From positions 62,001 through 126,000 of the forward strand of contig JBJKVO010000001.1 in the NCBI GenBank assembly GCA_045562555.1: a DNA stretch of 64,000 bases. Direction: 5' to 3'. This DNA comes from UBA2588 sp002339805 (GTDB taxonomy: Bacteria; Chloroflexota; Dehalococcoidia; Lucifugimonadales; UBA3495). Shown here piece after piece: positions 8,615 through 17,637 of the stretch. Numbering within the stretch: the first letter of the stretch is position 1; every line of letters starts with the position of its first letter. The notes beneath the pieces were generated by a model. It made no database searches. It saw nothing but the letters and a program-made list of their open reading frames with translations, and was not told the origin of the DNA. The translations under genes were made by a program, and so were the position numbers.

Positions 8615-10315
8615 TCAACTTCTATCGATCAGATGGTCCATCCCATCGTTGGTCATGTTGTCTAGGAAGACTCGTTTCTTGGGCTGTCGTGAATTCGCAA
8701 ATTCAGATATGGCTTCATCCGCATATAAGATATGGATGGTGTCGTATGTATTTTTTAAGATTTGGCTATGACGGTCTAAGGGATAACTATTAAGAATATA
8801 ATTTGCTATTGTACGTATACTATCGACCCCATTTATGTGACTTAATATTTCTTTGACCAGTTGACTACAAGGTATTCCTTCGGGGTTGGTATTAGTTATA
8901 AGAGTGTCGGATTTTATGAATTCTCCTTGACCCAGAATGTATTGATTAGTGACTTTAACTGAAGGATTTAGTTTGGGTATTAATCCCCAAAAATCTTTAA
9001 GAGTTTCTGGTTTGCTGGGGTCCAGTTTGGATAAAAATGATGTCCGGTCTATCCTAGACTGCTCTACCCATTGAACGCTGTCAGTAAAACTTTGAGGCAT
9101 TAGTCCTTTTGTTAAAACAGCTCTCTCGTAACCATGAGGGGGTTGCCCCGCGACAGCTCTTATAAAAGCATGGCGTGAGGTATAGTTATTGAATTCAGGT
9201 AGAATTTTCCGAGCTTCCCAAAAATATGAATCATTAATTAAATTACTTGAGTAGAAAAGTTTCGCCATTTCTCTAAAATGATTGTATTCCTTGAAATAGA
9301 GTTGCTGGTAGCTACTACCTACTTGTTCGTAATCAAAAGGATGCTTTGCTATGGTTTTCACGTATGAGGATGCTAGTACCGCTCCCATCATCGCCATATG
9401 TACTCCAGATGAAAACAGAGGATCTATAAAGCATGCAGCGTCACCTACCTGCACGTAATTTGGTCCGTAAAGCTTAGAGCATTTGTAGGACCAGTCTTTT
9501 GTAACTTTAGGTGTGCCTGTGATTTGAGAACCAGACAGCATTTTCTTAACTTTATCCGATTTATTCAGTTCAGATAAGTAAAACTGCGTCACGCCTATAT
9601 CTGCTAGTTTATGTTGGATGGCATGACTGTCTACTACTATTCCTACACTAGCTAGCTTCTCTGATAACGGAATTACCCATATCCAACCACCCTCATATGA
9701 CTCTATAAATATATTGTTCGTATCAGGTTCTGGTAAAAGCTGGATGTCTGAATAGTAGGCATATACAGATAAATTTTGGAAGGAGGTATCCCATTCACGA
9801 GTTTGCAGGTCTTGGCCTAACAGGCAGTGTTGCCCACTAGCATCTATCAAATATTCGACATTAATAGATTCTTTTTGTGAATCTTTCTCAATTTCAATAT
9901 TTGACACTGAGCCTTCAGTAAAATTAACGAGATTTACATTTGTGCTTTCGTATACATTAACTCCATGTAGTTTTGCGTTATCAAGTAATATCTTATCGAA
10001 TATTGGTCTAGATACTTGATAGGAGTGCGGATATGTTTTGTTGGTTTCAGCAAAGTACCAGCTCCAAGGCTCTTTGTCTGAACCCCATACCATAGTCGCG
10101 CCATATTTTTTTAGGAATCCTGCATCTTCTACTTGTTTGGAAACACCTAATTCTTCAAGGATAGGCAAACTGGCAGGTAATAATGATTCCCCAATATGAT
10201 CTCGAGGGAATTTCTCACGTTCAAATAAATCGACAGAGTATCCTTGCTTGGTTAACATTGTAGCGGCGGTTGAACCAGCAGGTCCTCCTCCAATAATGGT
10301 TATTTTATTACTCAT
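8615..10315 (-). CDS. flavin-dependent halogenase-like FAD monooxygenase
   Basis: Predicted FAD enzyme that chlorinates or brominates, or hydroxylates, an electron-rich substrate using reduced flavin. Seen: Rossmann motif GGGPAG near residue 9, HIGESLLPAS, a Lys in FLKKYGATMVWG at the position of the catalytic halogenase lysine, the halogenase-type WIWVIP motif, and GDAACFIDPLFSSGVH for FAD binding. The 566-residue length includes a C-terminal domain of about 150 residues, as in PltA/CmlS-type halogenases. Geranylgeranyl reductases share the fold but lack WxWxIP. It is last in an operon behind a VOC protein, gnd and tkt. Substrate unknown. Confidence 0.75.
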   Translation of the reverse strand: MSNKITIIGGGPAGSTAATMLTKQGYSVDLFEREKFPRDHIGESLLPASLPILEELGVSKQVEDAGFLKKYGATMVWGSDKEPWSWYFAETNKTYPHSYQVSRPIFDKILLDNAKLHGVNVYESTNVNLVNFTEGSVSNIEIEKDSQKESINVEYLIDASGQHCLLGQDLQTREWDTSFQNLSVYAYYSDIQLLPEPDTNNIFIESYEGGWIWVIPLSEKLASVGIVVDSHAIQHKLADIGVTQFYLSELNKSDKVKKMLSGSQITGTPKVTKDWSYKCSKLYGPNYVQVGDAACFIDPLFSSGVHMAMMGAVLASSYVKTIAKHPFDYEQVGSSYQQLYFKEYNHFREMAKLFYSSNLINDSYFWEARKILPEFNNYTSRHAFIRAVAGQPPHGYERAVLTKGLMPQSFTDSVQWVEQSRIDRTSFLSKLDPSKPETLKDFWGLIPKLNPSVKVTNQYILGQGEFIKSDTLITNTNPEGIPCSQLVKEILSHINGVDSIRTIANYILNSYPLDRHSQILKNTYDTIHILYADEAISEFANSRQPKKRVFLDNMTNDGMDHLIDRS

Positions 10316-10323
10316 TTTTTAGA

Positions 10324-10776
10324 TTACTCGAACTGCACTAATATACCATCAGGGTCATACACAAAGAACGTACGGATGAGACCGTTCGTATCTCTAAAGT
10401 CTGATTCGTTCCCAGCGAGTTTTACCCCGTTAGAAAGAAATTCTTTGATAGTCGCATCTAAGTCTTTGACCTTAAAAGACAGGTGGGTTATGCCAACTTG
10501 ATCAAGTTTAATTGGGTTTTGGTCAATTTTGTCATCAGGATGGGAAGTTAATACGAGGAAAGGTATAGTGTCAGACTCACTCATATAGATATTAGCGACT
10601 GTTCTGTGGTTGTGGACAGATTGATACATGTGGTCTGATTGGGATCCAGGCCTATTTAGCATTTCTTGAGTTTGTTGCATTTTTACGTTAAACCCTAGCA
10701 AATCTCTATAGAATTCCAAAGATTTTTCCAAATTGTTCACGCATTTCGCGATGTGAGCTACGTGTGTTATTTCCAT
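10324..10776 (-). CDS. VOC-family (glyoxalase/dioxygenase-fold) protein
   Basis: Single VOC domain of 150 residues, built of two beta-alpha-beta-beta-beta units. Candidate metal ligands are a His in ITHVAHIAKCV, a His in GITHLSFKV, and the terminal Glu of VQFE, the glyoxalase I/extradiol dioxygenase pattern. The FYRDLLGF segment is typical of the family. GAGAGGG lies upstream of the ATG. It is eight bases from the halogenase-like gene and 17 from gnd, so it is part of the same transcript. Reaction unknown; candidates are isomerase, epimerase, lyase or dioxygenase. Confidence 0.83.
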   Translation of the reverse strand: MEITHVAHIAKCVNNLEKSLEFYRDLLGFNVKMQQTQEMLNRPGSQSDHMYQSVHNHRTVANIYMSESDTIPFLVLTSHPDDKIDQNPIKLDQVGITHLSFKVKDLDATIKEFLSNGVKLAGNESDFRDTNGLIRTFFVYDPDGILVQFE

Positions 10777-10793
10777 ATTCCCTCTCGCTATGT

Positions 10794-11699
10794 TCAGTTT
10801 TTATGTATGGTGTGCCCACCAAAATAGTTTCTCATAACAGCTAATAGTTTAGCTCCAAATGGGCTTGTTTGCCTTGAGCGAAACCTCTGTTGCAGTGATG
10901 CGGTTATCACTGGTAATGGTATACCTAAACGTATTGACTCGGTCACGGTCCATCTACCTTCGCCCGAATCTTCTACGTAAGGTTTAACGTCTGTTAACTT
11001 GCTGTCATCTTTTAACGATTGGTGGATTAGATCTAATAACCAGGACCTAATCACACTACCGTTTGACCAAATTTTGGATACTTCTTCCAAGTTATAGCTG
11101 TATTCATCTGAAGAATTTAAGAGTTCAAAACCTTCTGCGTAGGATTCCATTAGAGCATATTCGACGCCGTTATGTACCATTTTTAAGTAATGTCCAGCTC
11201 CTGTATGTCCGACGTAGGCATATCCTGAACGTCCGTTGGCTGCTAAGGATTCAAAGACAGTATCCATTTCGAGGAAAGCGCTTTTATCGCCACCTATCAT
11301 TAAGCTATACCCTTCATTCAGTCCCCAAATTCCCCCACTAGTGCCTACATCAAGAAACCGGATTTGTTTATCAAGGAGAACCTTTCCTAATTCAATGGTA
11401 TCGGGATAATGGTTATTTCCACCATCGATAATTATGTCTTCTGGATCAACTAAATTGGATAGTGTTTTGATTGTAATTTGAGTAGTGAGACCATGGGGAA
11501 CCATGACCCATATTTTTCGTGGTTTAGATAGTTTTGATACCAGATCTTCCAATGAAGAGCTAGATATGGCACCTTGGAAAACATATTGATCCATGGTGGT
11601 TTGGTCTGTGTCATAGCAAAAAACTTGGTGGCCATGGCGCATCAATCTTGTTGCCATATTTCCGCCCATCTTGCCTAATCCTACCATTGCTATTTGCAT
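10794..11699 (-). CDS. gnd: 6-phosphogluconate dehydrogenase, short (decarboxylating) form
   Basis: Oxidises 6-phosphogluconate to ribulose 5-phosphate and CO2. The N-terminal motif GLGKMGGNMATRLMRHGH binds the dinucleotide. GTSGGIWGLNEGYSLMIGG and GHTGAGHYLKMVHNGVEYA carry the substrate-binding and catalytic Lys/Asn. Length 301 matches the short YqeC/GndA-like group, which is commonly NAD-linked, rather than the 470-residue enteric form. The Asp in YDTDQ at the end of the second strand favours NAD over NADP. It lies 31 bases after transketolase on the same strand. Confidence 0.9.
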   Translation of the reverse strand: MQIAMVGLGKMGGNMATRLMRHGHQVFCYDTDQTTMDQYVFQGAISSSSLEDLVSKLSKPRKIWVMVPHGLTTQITIKTLSNLVDPEDIIIDGGNNHYPDTIELGKVLLDKQIRFLDVGTSGGIWGLNEGYSLMIGGDKSAFLEMDTVFESLAANGRSGYAYVGHTGAGHYLKMVHNGVEYALMESYAEGFELLNSSDEYSYNLEEVSKIWSNGSVIRSWLLDLIHQSLKDDSKLTDVKPYVEDSGEGRWTVTESIRLGIPLPVITASLQQRFRSRQTSPFGAKLLAVMRNYFGGHTIHKN

Positions 11700-11730
11700 T
11701 CAACATTCCTTGAGTAAAAGTCTTTCGAAT

Positions 11731-13731
11731 TTATAGGTTGGATATGATGGTGTCGTAGATTTTTTTTGCTTCAAATCCAAAATGAGTAAACAATGTTTGA
11801 CCAGGAGCGGATGCCCCAAATGTATCTATGCCTATACTGATACCATCCTTCCCGACGTATTTCGTCCACCCAAAGGTACTTGCTGCTTCTATTGATACTT
11901 TGAGACTAGATTCAGGTATCACTAAGTTTCGGTATTCTTCGGATTGTTGGTCGAATAATTCCCAGGAGGGCATTGATACGACATTGCACGAGATATCATT
12001 TGTTTTTAGTAATTCTCCGACTTCAACCCCTAAATGGACTTCGGAACCTGTAGCGATAATTGTGACTTTAGGTTCATTATCTGTAGATTTCAATAAGTAA
12101 CCTCCTTTACAGGCATTACTAATGTCGCTATCAGTGCTATTTCCAAGATTTGGCAGAGATTGTCTGCTTAATATTAGAGCAGTTGGTCCAGTAGTGTGAT
12201 TTATAGCTGTTTTCCAAGCGGCTACTGTTTCAATGGAGTCCGCGGGACGAATCACAGTCAAATTCGGGATTGATCTTAATGCTGCCAAGTGCTCGATAGG
12301 CTGATGAGTTGGACCATCCTCCCCTACCCCAATAGAGTCATGAGTGAATACAAATATCACTTTTTGATTCATTAAAGCGGCAAGCCTAATACTTGGTTTC
12401 ATATAATCAGAAAAAACTAAAAAAGTGGATGTGAATGGGATTAACCCTTTATGTAAAGCAATCCCATTTGCTATGGATCCCATGGCATGTTCACGCACAC
12501 CGAAGTGGAAATTTCTCCCTGATCTGTTATCTGAATTATAATCTGTGTAATCGTTTAAATTGGTTTTTGTGGAGGGTGCTAAATCTGCAGACCCTCCAAG
12601 TAGGCCAGGGATATTTTTCGATATGTTGTTTATGACAATGCCTGAAGATTCTCTAGTAGCCATGTTGGATGTTTCGCTATTGAAGAGCCTAGATAATTCA
12701 GAGTCCCAACCTTGTGGTAATTGACCCTGAATTTGTTCCATTAATTTTGAATATTCGTCTGGATGTTGAACTTTATATGCTTCGACTTGGTCATTCCAGT
12801 CATTTTCGGATTTTATGCCTGTTTTAGTTATGTTAGCGAAATGTTGCTCGACTGCTTGTGGTACGGTGAAAGGATTTTCGTATTCCCAATTCAATTCCTG
12901 TTTAGTTAGTATGACTTCATCGCTACCTAGTGGTTCTCCGTGTGCAGAAGCTTTCCCGGATTTATTTGGACTGCCGCTACCAATCTGAGTTTTACAAATC
13001 ACGAGAGATGGTTTAGTTGTCGATTTTTTAGCTTCGGTTATAGCTTTGTTAATTTCTTCAATGTTCGATCCGTCTATTGGACCAATGACTTGCCATCCGT
13101 AAGCAGAAAATCTATCAGCAACACTTTCAGTGAATGATAAATCTGTATTACCTTCTATAGAAATATTATTACTATCATACAAGTATATTAATTTGTGGAG
13201 CTTTAGTGTACCCGCTAGGGATGCGGCTTCTGATGCTACCCCTTCTTGAAGGTCTCCATCAGACACAATGCCATAAGTGTAATGATCTATTATATTATTT
13301 TCAGTCGTATTGAAATCTTGGGCTAGTTTAGTTTCTGCAATTGCCATGCCTACGCCATTGGCAAACCCTTGTCCTAGTGGTCCAGTAGTAACTTCTACCC
13401 CAGGTGTGACATCAAGCTCCGGATGTCCTGGAGTTTTGCTGCCTAGTTGCCGAAATTCCATTAAGTCTTCGATTCTTACTCCATAACCTGTGAGATGCAG
13501 GAGGCTATACAATAGTGCGGAAGCGTGACCTGGAGATAATATAAACCTGTCTCTATTTATCCAACTAGGGTTTTCAGGATTATGTTTTAGGAAATCTTTC
13601 CATAACACATAAGCCATAGTAGCTGCCCCCATAGGTGCGCCAGGATGGCCTGACTTCGCTTTTTCAACAGAATCAACTGATAACAGTTTGATAGTGTTGA
13701 TACTTAGCAGATCTAAATTTTGTTCAGTCAT
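11731..13731 (-). CDS. tkt: transketolase
   Basis: Thiamine-diphosphate enzyme of the non-oxidative pentose phosphate pathway, full length at 666 residues. KSGHPGAPMGAA near residue 26 and SPGHASALLYSLLH hold active-site His residues. SDGDLQEGVASEA starts the ThDP/metal motif, which ends with the Asn pair in DSNNIS. GVREHAMGSIANGIA and GPTHQPIEHLAALRS mark the pyrimidine domain. A C-terminal transketolase domain completes the protein. It is first of four genes on the strand, followed by gnd. Confidence 0.95.
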   Translation of the reverse strand: MTEQNLDLLSINTIKLLSVDSVEKAKSGHPGAPMGAATMAYVLWKDFLKHNPENPSWINRDRFILSPGHASALLYSLLHLTGYGVRIEDLMEFRQLGSKTPGHPELDVTPGVEVTTGPLGQGFANGVGMAIAETKLAQDFNTTENNIIDHYTYGIVSDGDLQEGVASEAASLAGTLKLHKLIYLYDSNNISIEGNTDLSFTESVADRFSAYGWQVIGPIDGSNIEEINKAITEAKKSTTKPSLVICKTQIGSGSPNKSGKASAHGEPLGSDEVILTKQELNWEYENPFTVPQAVEQHFANITKTGIKSENDWNDQVEAYKVQHPDEYSKLMEQIQGQLPQGWDSELSRLFNSETSNMATRESSGIVINNISKNIPGLLGGSADLAPSTKTNLNDYTDYNSDNRSGRNFHFGVREHAMGSIANGIALHKGLIPFTSTFLVFSDYMKPSIRLAALMNQKVIFVFTHDSIGVGEDGPTHQPIEHLAALRSIPNLTVIRPADSIETVAAWKTAINHTTGPTALILSRQSLPNLGNSTDSDISNACKGGYLLKSTDNEPKVTIIATGSEVHLGVEVGELLKTNDISCNVVSMPSWELFDQQSEEYRNLVIPESSLKVSIEAASTFGWTKYVGKDGISIGIDTFGASAPGQTLFTHFGFEAKKIYDTIISNL

Positions 13732-13865
13732 TATTAATCCCCTACCATTAGTCTAAATCCTTCAAGAACACGGTGCTAATTATCAACGTATATCGTTTTC
13801 AAAACAAGTCTGATCCAGTATGATTATTTAATATCTTAGTACGATTATTAAAGAGAGTTAGTTGA

Positions 13866-15038
13866 ATGGATTATTCGAAAAAATTATCTAGTAACGGACC
13901 TATTGATGTACTCACTCATCCCGCTTTAAAAGCGGATGTAAAATATATATTCTCTGTTACAAATACTGTCCCAGATTGTATAGATCCTGTTGAATATAGC
14001 AAAGCGGCAACTAAAGCTATCCATAACAATAGTGTGAGCTTTGGCCCGTACCCTCCAGCACTAGGACATGAACCTTTACGAGAATTGCTTCAGCATTCCG
14101 TTGCCAATAAAAGAGCTATTCAGTGCGGCTTGGACAATATTTTAATTACAGATGGAGCAGGCGGAGCATTGAAAATGTTGGTGAATGCTTTCATCGGTCC
14201 AGGGGATATTGTGATAGCCGAACAATATACTTATTTGGGCACGTTGAGGATGTTGCTTGAAAAAGGTGCTGAGATAGTTCATGTAGATACTGATGATGAA
14301 GGCATGATTCCTGAGTCGTTAGATAATGTGCTCGGCAAATTATCTGAACAAAATAAAACTCCTAAATTTATTTTGACTATACCTGTGTACCAAAACCCTA
14401 CAGGTATCACCTTGTCACAAGACAGAAGGCAAAAAATACTTGATATATCAGTGAAGTATGGGATCCCAATTATTGAAAATGAATCTTACGCTGATTTTAG
14501 AATAGATGGTCCTAAATTACCTAATTCAATTAAATCGTTAGACGAAAACGATATGGTGATATACGTATCTTCTTTTACGAAATTATTGGGCTGTTCACTG
14601 AGAGTAGGATTTATGATAGCGCCCCAACAAGTATTGGATTTGCTGGAGACAAGGAGACCCAGTCACCTGGCAGTTGTAACTGTATATGAATATTTGAATG
14701 AACATTACGATGCTCATGTGACTCGTGTTGCTGGAATGTTAAAAGACAGGAGAGATAGCATGGTAGCTGCTTTGAATAAGCACCTTCCTGAGGCTGACTT
14801 CACAGTTCCCAGCGGTGGAATGATGATGTGGATTAAAATGCCCGACAAAATCAATTCATGGGAACTACTGGATGAAGCTGTAGAAAACGACTTCAAATAC
14901 AATCCAGGCGGAGTGTTTCGTGCGAAACGGGATGAAAATCAGTTTTTCAGATTGACTTATAGCCATAATACTCCCGATGAGATAACAGAAGGAATCGAAG
15001 TATTGTCTCAGATGTTTAAAAAACATTTAGATTCTTAA
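13866..15038 (+). CDS. PLP-dependent aminotransferase, class I/II (2-aminoadipate-type)
   Basis: Fold-type I aminotransferase of 390 residues. Seen: the cofactor-contact segment TDGAGGALKML, the N-P-T-G motif in PVYQNPTGITLS, the Asn-Glu-Ser-Tyr stretch IENESYADF, and the Schiff-base Lys in YVSSFTKLLGCSLRVGF. The C-terminal Arg is in FFRLTYSHN. It resembles the free-standing aminotransferase domain of MocR/LysN-type proteins, but no GntR DNA-binding domain is attached. It is divergent from tkt with a 134-base spacer. Amino-acid substrate cannot be read from sequence. Confidence 0.88.
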   Translation: MDYSKKLSSNGPIDVLTHPALKADVKYIFSVTNTVPDCIDPVEYSKAATKAIHNNSVSFGPYPPALGHEPLRELLQHSVANKRAIQCGLDNILITDGAGGALKMLVNAFIGPGDIVIAEQYTYLGTLRMLLEKGAEIVHVDTDDEGMIPESLDNVLGKLSEQNKTPKFILTIPVYQNPTGITLSQDRRQKILDISVKYGIPIIENESYADFRIDGPKLPNSIKSLDENDMVIYVSSFTKLLGCSLRVGFMIAPQQVLDLLETRRPSHLAVVTVYEYLNEHYDAHVTRVAGMLKDRRDSMVAALNKHLPEADFTVPSGGMMMWIKMPDKINSWELLDEAVENDFKYNPGGVFRAKRDENQFFRLTYSHNTPDEITEGIEVLSQMFKKHLDS

Positions 15039-15130
15039 TAACGTCTCTTTTTTAACGAATTATGTAAATATTTGTTTAAAAAGGTACTTTTTTTGATTTT
15101 ATGATGTTCGATTGTTTGATATATTTGTTT

Positions 15131-15238
15131 TGGTGTCCGAGTGTTCTGTTCTAATCAGCCATTATCTAATCACTCTTACCATCGCCGGAAACGGCATCTC
15201 TTTTGCACCATTCTTGGACCTCCTTAACTCGGACACCA
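15131..15238. repeat. 108-bp element bounded by 11-bp perfect inverted repeats
   Basis: TGGTGTCCGAG (15131-15141) and CTCGGACACCA (15228-15238) are exact inverted repeats. Between them lies an inner hairpin GCCG-GAAA-CGGC (15184-15195) with a GNRA loop on the + strand, and an 8-bp direct repeat TCTAATCA at 15150 and 15165. On the minus strand AAGGAGGT is followed after six bases by an ATG that stays open for only 11 codons. It may be a miniature transposable element or a structured RNA; no target-site duplication is visible. It does not match the SRP RNA apical motif. Confidence 0.55.
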
Positions 15239-15286
15239 CTGAGTTAACTTTGATACCATGGGGTTCAACATTGACTGGATGATAGT

Positions 15287-16318
15287 GTGAAATATTTAAT
15301 TTTATCAGTAATCACTTTGGTGATACTCGTTTTTTTTGTAGCTACTGCAGAGTTCGGCAGGATGCTGGATTCATTTACATCATTGAGATTGAATTTTTTG
15401 ATGCCAGCCTTGGCGTTGTATCTCTTGTCTTTAATATTTCGTACATATAGATGGAAATTATTATTGGGTAACAGAGATGATGTCTCATCTTATAATTTGT
15501 TCCAGGCAGTGTGTATTGGTTATATGGTTAACAACATATTACCGATGCGGATTGGTGAATTCGTACGAGCATATTTTTTAGGTAGCAAACACAACATCAA
15601 CAAAGCTACTGTATTGGTTACAATTTTTGTAGAAAGGATACTTGACGCGATAGTCCTTATAGGGTTTTTATTAATTGTGATTGGATTGAATGCACAAACC
15701 TTGTTAAAAGGGTTCGCACAGCAATATTTAACTTGGGGATTACTGGTGTTAATAGGCTTTTTTGTAACAATGTTTGTTCTGATGGTATATTCGGCACATG
15801 ATCCGGTCTTAATCAGGAAATCAACTAAAATAATAACCCTAATAGCCCCTAACAGATTCAAAAGTCGTTTAATTAACTTTAATGATTTTGTTGAGTCAGG
15901 GTTATCCTCTGTTAGGAGTTCTCGGAGTTTATTGGTATTGATACTTGCATCCATACCTGTATGGATTTCTGAAATCACAGTTTTTTGTATCATTGGATAT
16001 GCTATGGGATTTTTGCAGTTTTACAATAACGACTATTTAAATTTATTTTCAAGCATGACCCTAGTAACAGCTCTCGCTAATTTAGTGAGTTCTATCCCTT
16101 CATCACCTGGCGGCGTTGGTATATTTGAATTAACTGTTCGTGAGGTATTACTGTTTGATACAAGCAATTTAGTAGATCGTTCTACTGGCGCAGCTTTTGC
16201 TGTAATAGTTCATGGAATTTTAATCATACCTGTTACTGTGGGAGGACAATTATTGTTATGGTCAAATAATTTGTCATTGCGTCAATTAATTGCGTCTAAG
16301 AAACAATCGGATTTGTAA
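15287..16318 (+). CDS. lysylphosphatidylglycerol synthase/flippase-like membrane protein (UPF0104)
   Basis: Polytopic membrane protein of 343 residues with about eight helices, matching the LPG_synthase_TM/AglD-type flippase family. The hallmark segments are FRTYRWKLLL, NNILPMRIGEFVRAYFLG, VERILDAIVL and the late ANLVSSIPSSPGGVGIFE (the PxxPGGxG motif). It probably moves lipids or lipid-linked precursors across the membrane. The start is GTG with only a weak upstream GGATGATAG. The 108-bp inverted-repeat element lies 48 bases upstream and could affect its expression. Confidence 0.85.
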   Translation: MKYLILSVITLVILVFFVATAEFGRMLDSFTSLRLNFLMPALALYLLSLIFRTYRWKLLLGNRDDVSSYNLFQAVCIGYMVNNILPMRIGEFVRAYFLGSKHNINKATVLVTIFVERILDAIVLIGFLLIVIGLNAQTLLKGFAQQYLTWGLLVLIGFFVTMFVLMVYSAHDPVLIRKSTKIITLIAPNRFKSRLINFNDFVESGLSSVRSSRSLLVLILASIPVWISEITVFCIIGYAMGFLQFYNNDYLNLFSSMTLVTALANLVSSIPSSPGGVGIFELTVREVLLFDTSNLVDRSTGAAFAVIVHGILIIPVTVGGQLLLWSNNLSLRQLIASKKQSDL

Positions 16319-16464
16319 GTGCACATAAAAAAAGCTAGTGGTAATAAAATTCGAATAAGCTTGTGAATACGTTCTATCTAAATATAAACGCATATGGTGA
16401 TAATACTGTGTTGTGTATTTAAGCCAATGCTATTTGTAATAGTGTGACTAGTTGATAGACTTCT

Positions 16465-17622
16465 TTAGTCAGGTGAATCAGTTCGTCCTCCAGTCCCATC
16501 AGTGTTAAATCGATTTGGTCTGAAAGCGTCCAATTGAGGAGTGCTTACCCCATGAGTGATTTCGATTGAAGCAAGTTCTCCTATTAATGGCGCAAGAGTC
16601 ACACCGCTATGAGTGACGGCCATATATGCATTTGGAGTTTCTTTAACGAATCCAATTGCAGGGAATCCATCTAACGGCATAGGTCGATATCCTATAGGTT
16701 CTACCCTGGGTGAAGCTTCACCCAGTTGCGGAAGGTACCGGGTAGCAAATTCCACAAGTCTTTTAGCATTCTCGATGGAATCATCTGTGTTCTTACTACT
16801 TTGCTCTCCTTCTCCTATTACGAAAGTACCGTCAATTAGCTGTTTCATATGAACTTCTCTGCCATATTCTTCCAGTGATGGAGCATAGACGATGCCATTT
16901 AACAACGGTGGCATTGGACTAGTCTTAACTACTACACCAGGGCTGGTTGATTGAGGTAGAAAAGTATGTGCTTTGTATCCTATATCTGTGGTGTCTATTC
17001 CTGCTGCAACGACAACCAAATCGCAAGGCAGTGTTCTGTTAGTTGTTTTAACTCCAGTAATTAGGTGATCAGTGGAGTCGAATTCAAAGTTTTCAAATGC
17101 TTCTCCTAGGGATACTTCTCCTCCTGATTCTATTATTTTGTCTATAGCAGCTTGTATAACTCGAGGAGGTTCAACCTGCCCTTCTATTTCGCATATAGAT
17201 GCTGCTACTACGTTTTCGATTGTTAGATTTGGTTCATGGTTTTGTAATTCATTTTGAGTAGCAAGCCTGATGGGGTACCCATAAGATTGTGCGCGTTTGA
17301 CTTTATTTATAAGGGCTTCCCCTCGTTGTTCGGAAGTCTCCCAGGTTATGGTTCCTCCCACCTTGAATCCCACATCCCTGCCAAGTGATTGTGCATAACG
17401 TGGCCACATTTCCATAGATCTTCGATTTAAATCATGATAGTCAAAAGGGGTCTTGCCTGCAGCATTAATCCAAGCGAAAGATAGTCTTGATGCTCCATTA
17501 GTTTGAGTGTCTTTATCGATTACAGTTATATTTGCCCCATACTGGATAAGATTCACAGCGATAGACGTGCCTACGATCCCCGCTCCAATTACAACTATAT
17601 TTTTTGGTTGTGTCATATCCAT
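16465..17622 (-). CDS. FAD-dependent oxidoreductase, DAO family (second of tandem pair)
   Basis: Amine or D-amino-acid oxidase/dehydrogenase type flavoprotein, about 385 residues. Seen: dinucleotide-binding motif VVIGAGIVGTSIA at the N-terminus, the Asp ending the second strand (VIDKD), the FAWINAAGKTPFDYHDLN segment, and the C-terminal FAD/substrate segment IGYRPMPLDGFPAIGF with AVTHSGVTLAP. The start is ATG at 17622, preceded by GGAGAG; an upstream ATG at 17634 and a downstream one at 17616 are alternatives. It is last of a three-gene oxidase operon and about half-identical by eye to the gene upstream. Confidence 0.87.
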   Translation of the reverse strand: MDMTQPKNIVVIGAGIVGTSIAVNLIQYGANITVIDKDTQTNGASRLSFAWINAAGKTPFDYHDLNRRSMEMWPRYAQSLGRDVGFKVGGTITWETSEQRGEALINKVKRAQSYGYPIRLATQNELQNHEPNLTIENVVAASICEIEGQVEPPRVIQAAIDKIIESGGEVSLGEAFENFEFDSTDHLITGVKTTNRTLPCDLVVVAAGIDTTDIGYKAHTFLPQSTSPGVVVKTSPMPPLLNGIVYAPSLEEYGREVHMKQLIDGTFVIGEGEQSSKNTDDSIENAKRLVEFATRYLPQLGEASPRVEPIGYRPMPLDGFPAIGFVKETPNAYMAVTHSGVTLAPLIGELASIEITHGVSTPQLDAFRPNRFNTDGTGGRTDSPD

Positions 17623-17637
17623 AACTCTCCACATGAT

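Noticed and set aside
15131..15238. Signal recognition particle RNA
   Set aside because: The apical GGAAGGAAGCAGC-type motif is absent; only the stem-loop shape and length are similar.
15520..15993. 157-codon open frame antisense to the flippase-like gene
   Set aside because: Shadow of hydrophobic codons of a real gene; no family resemblance.
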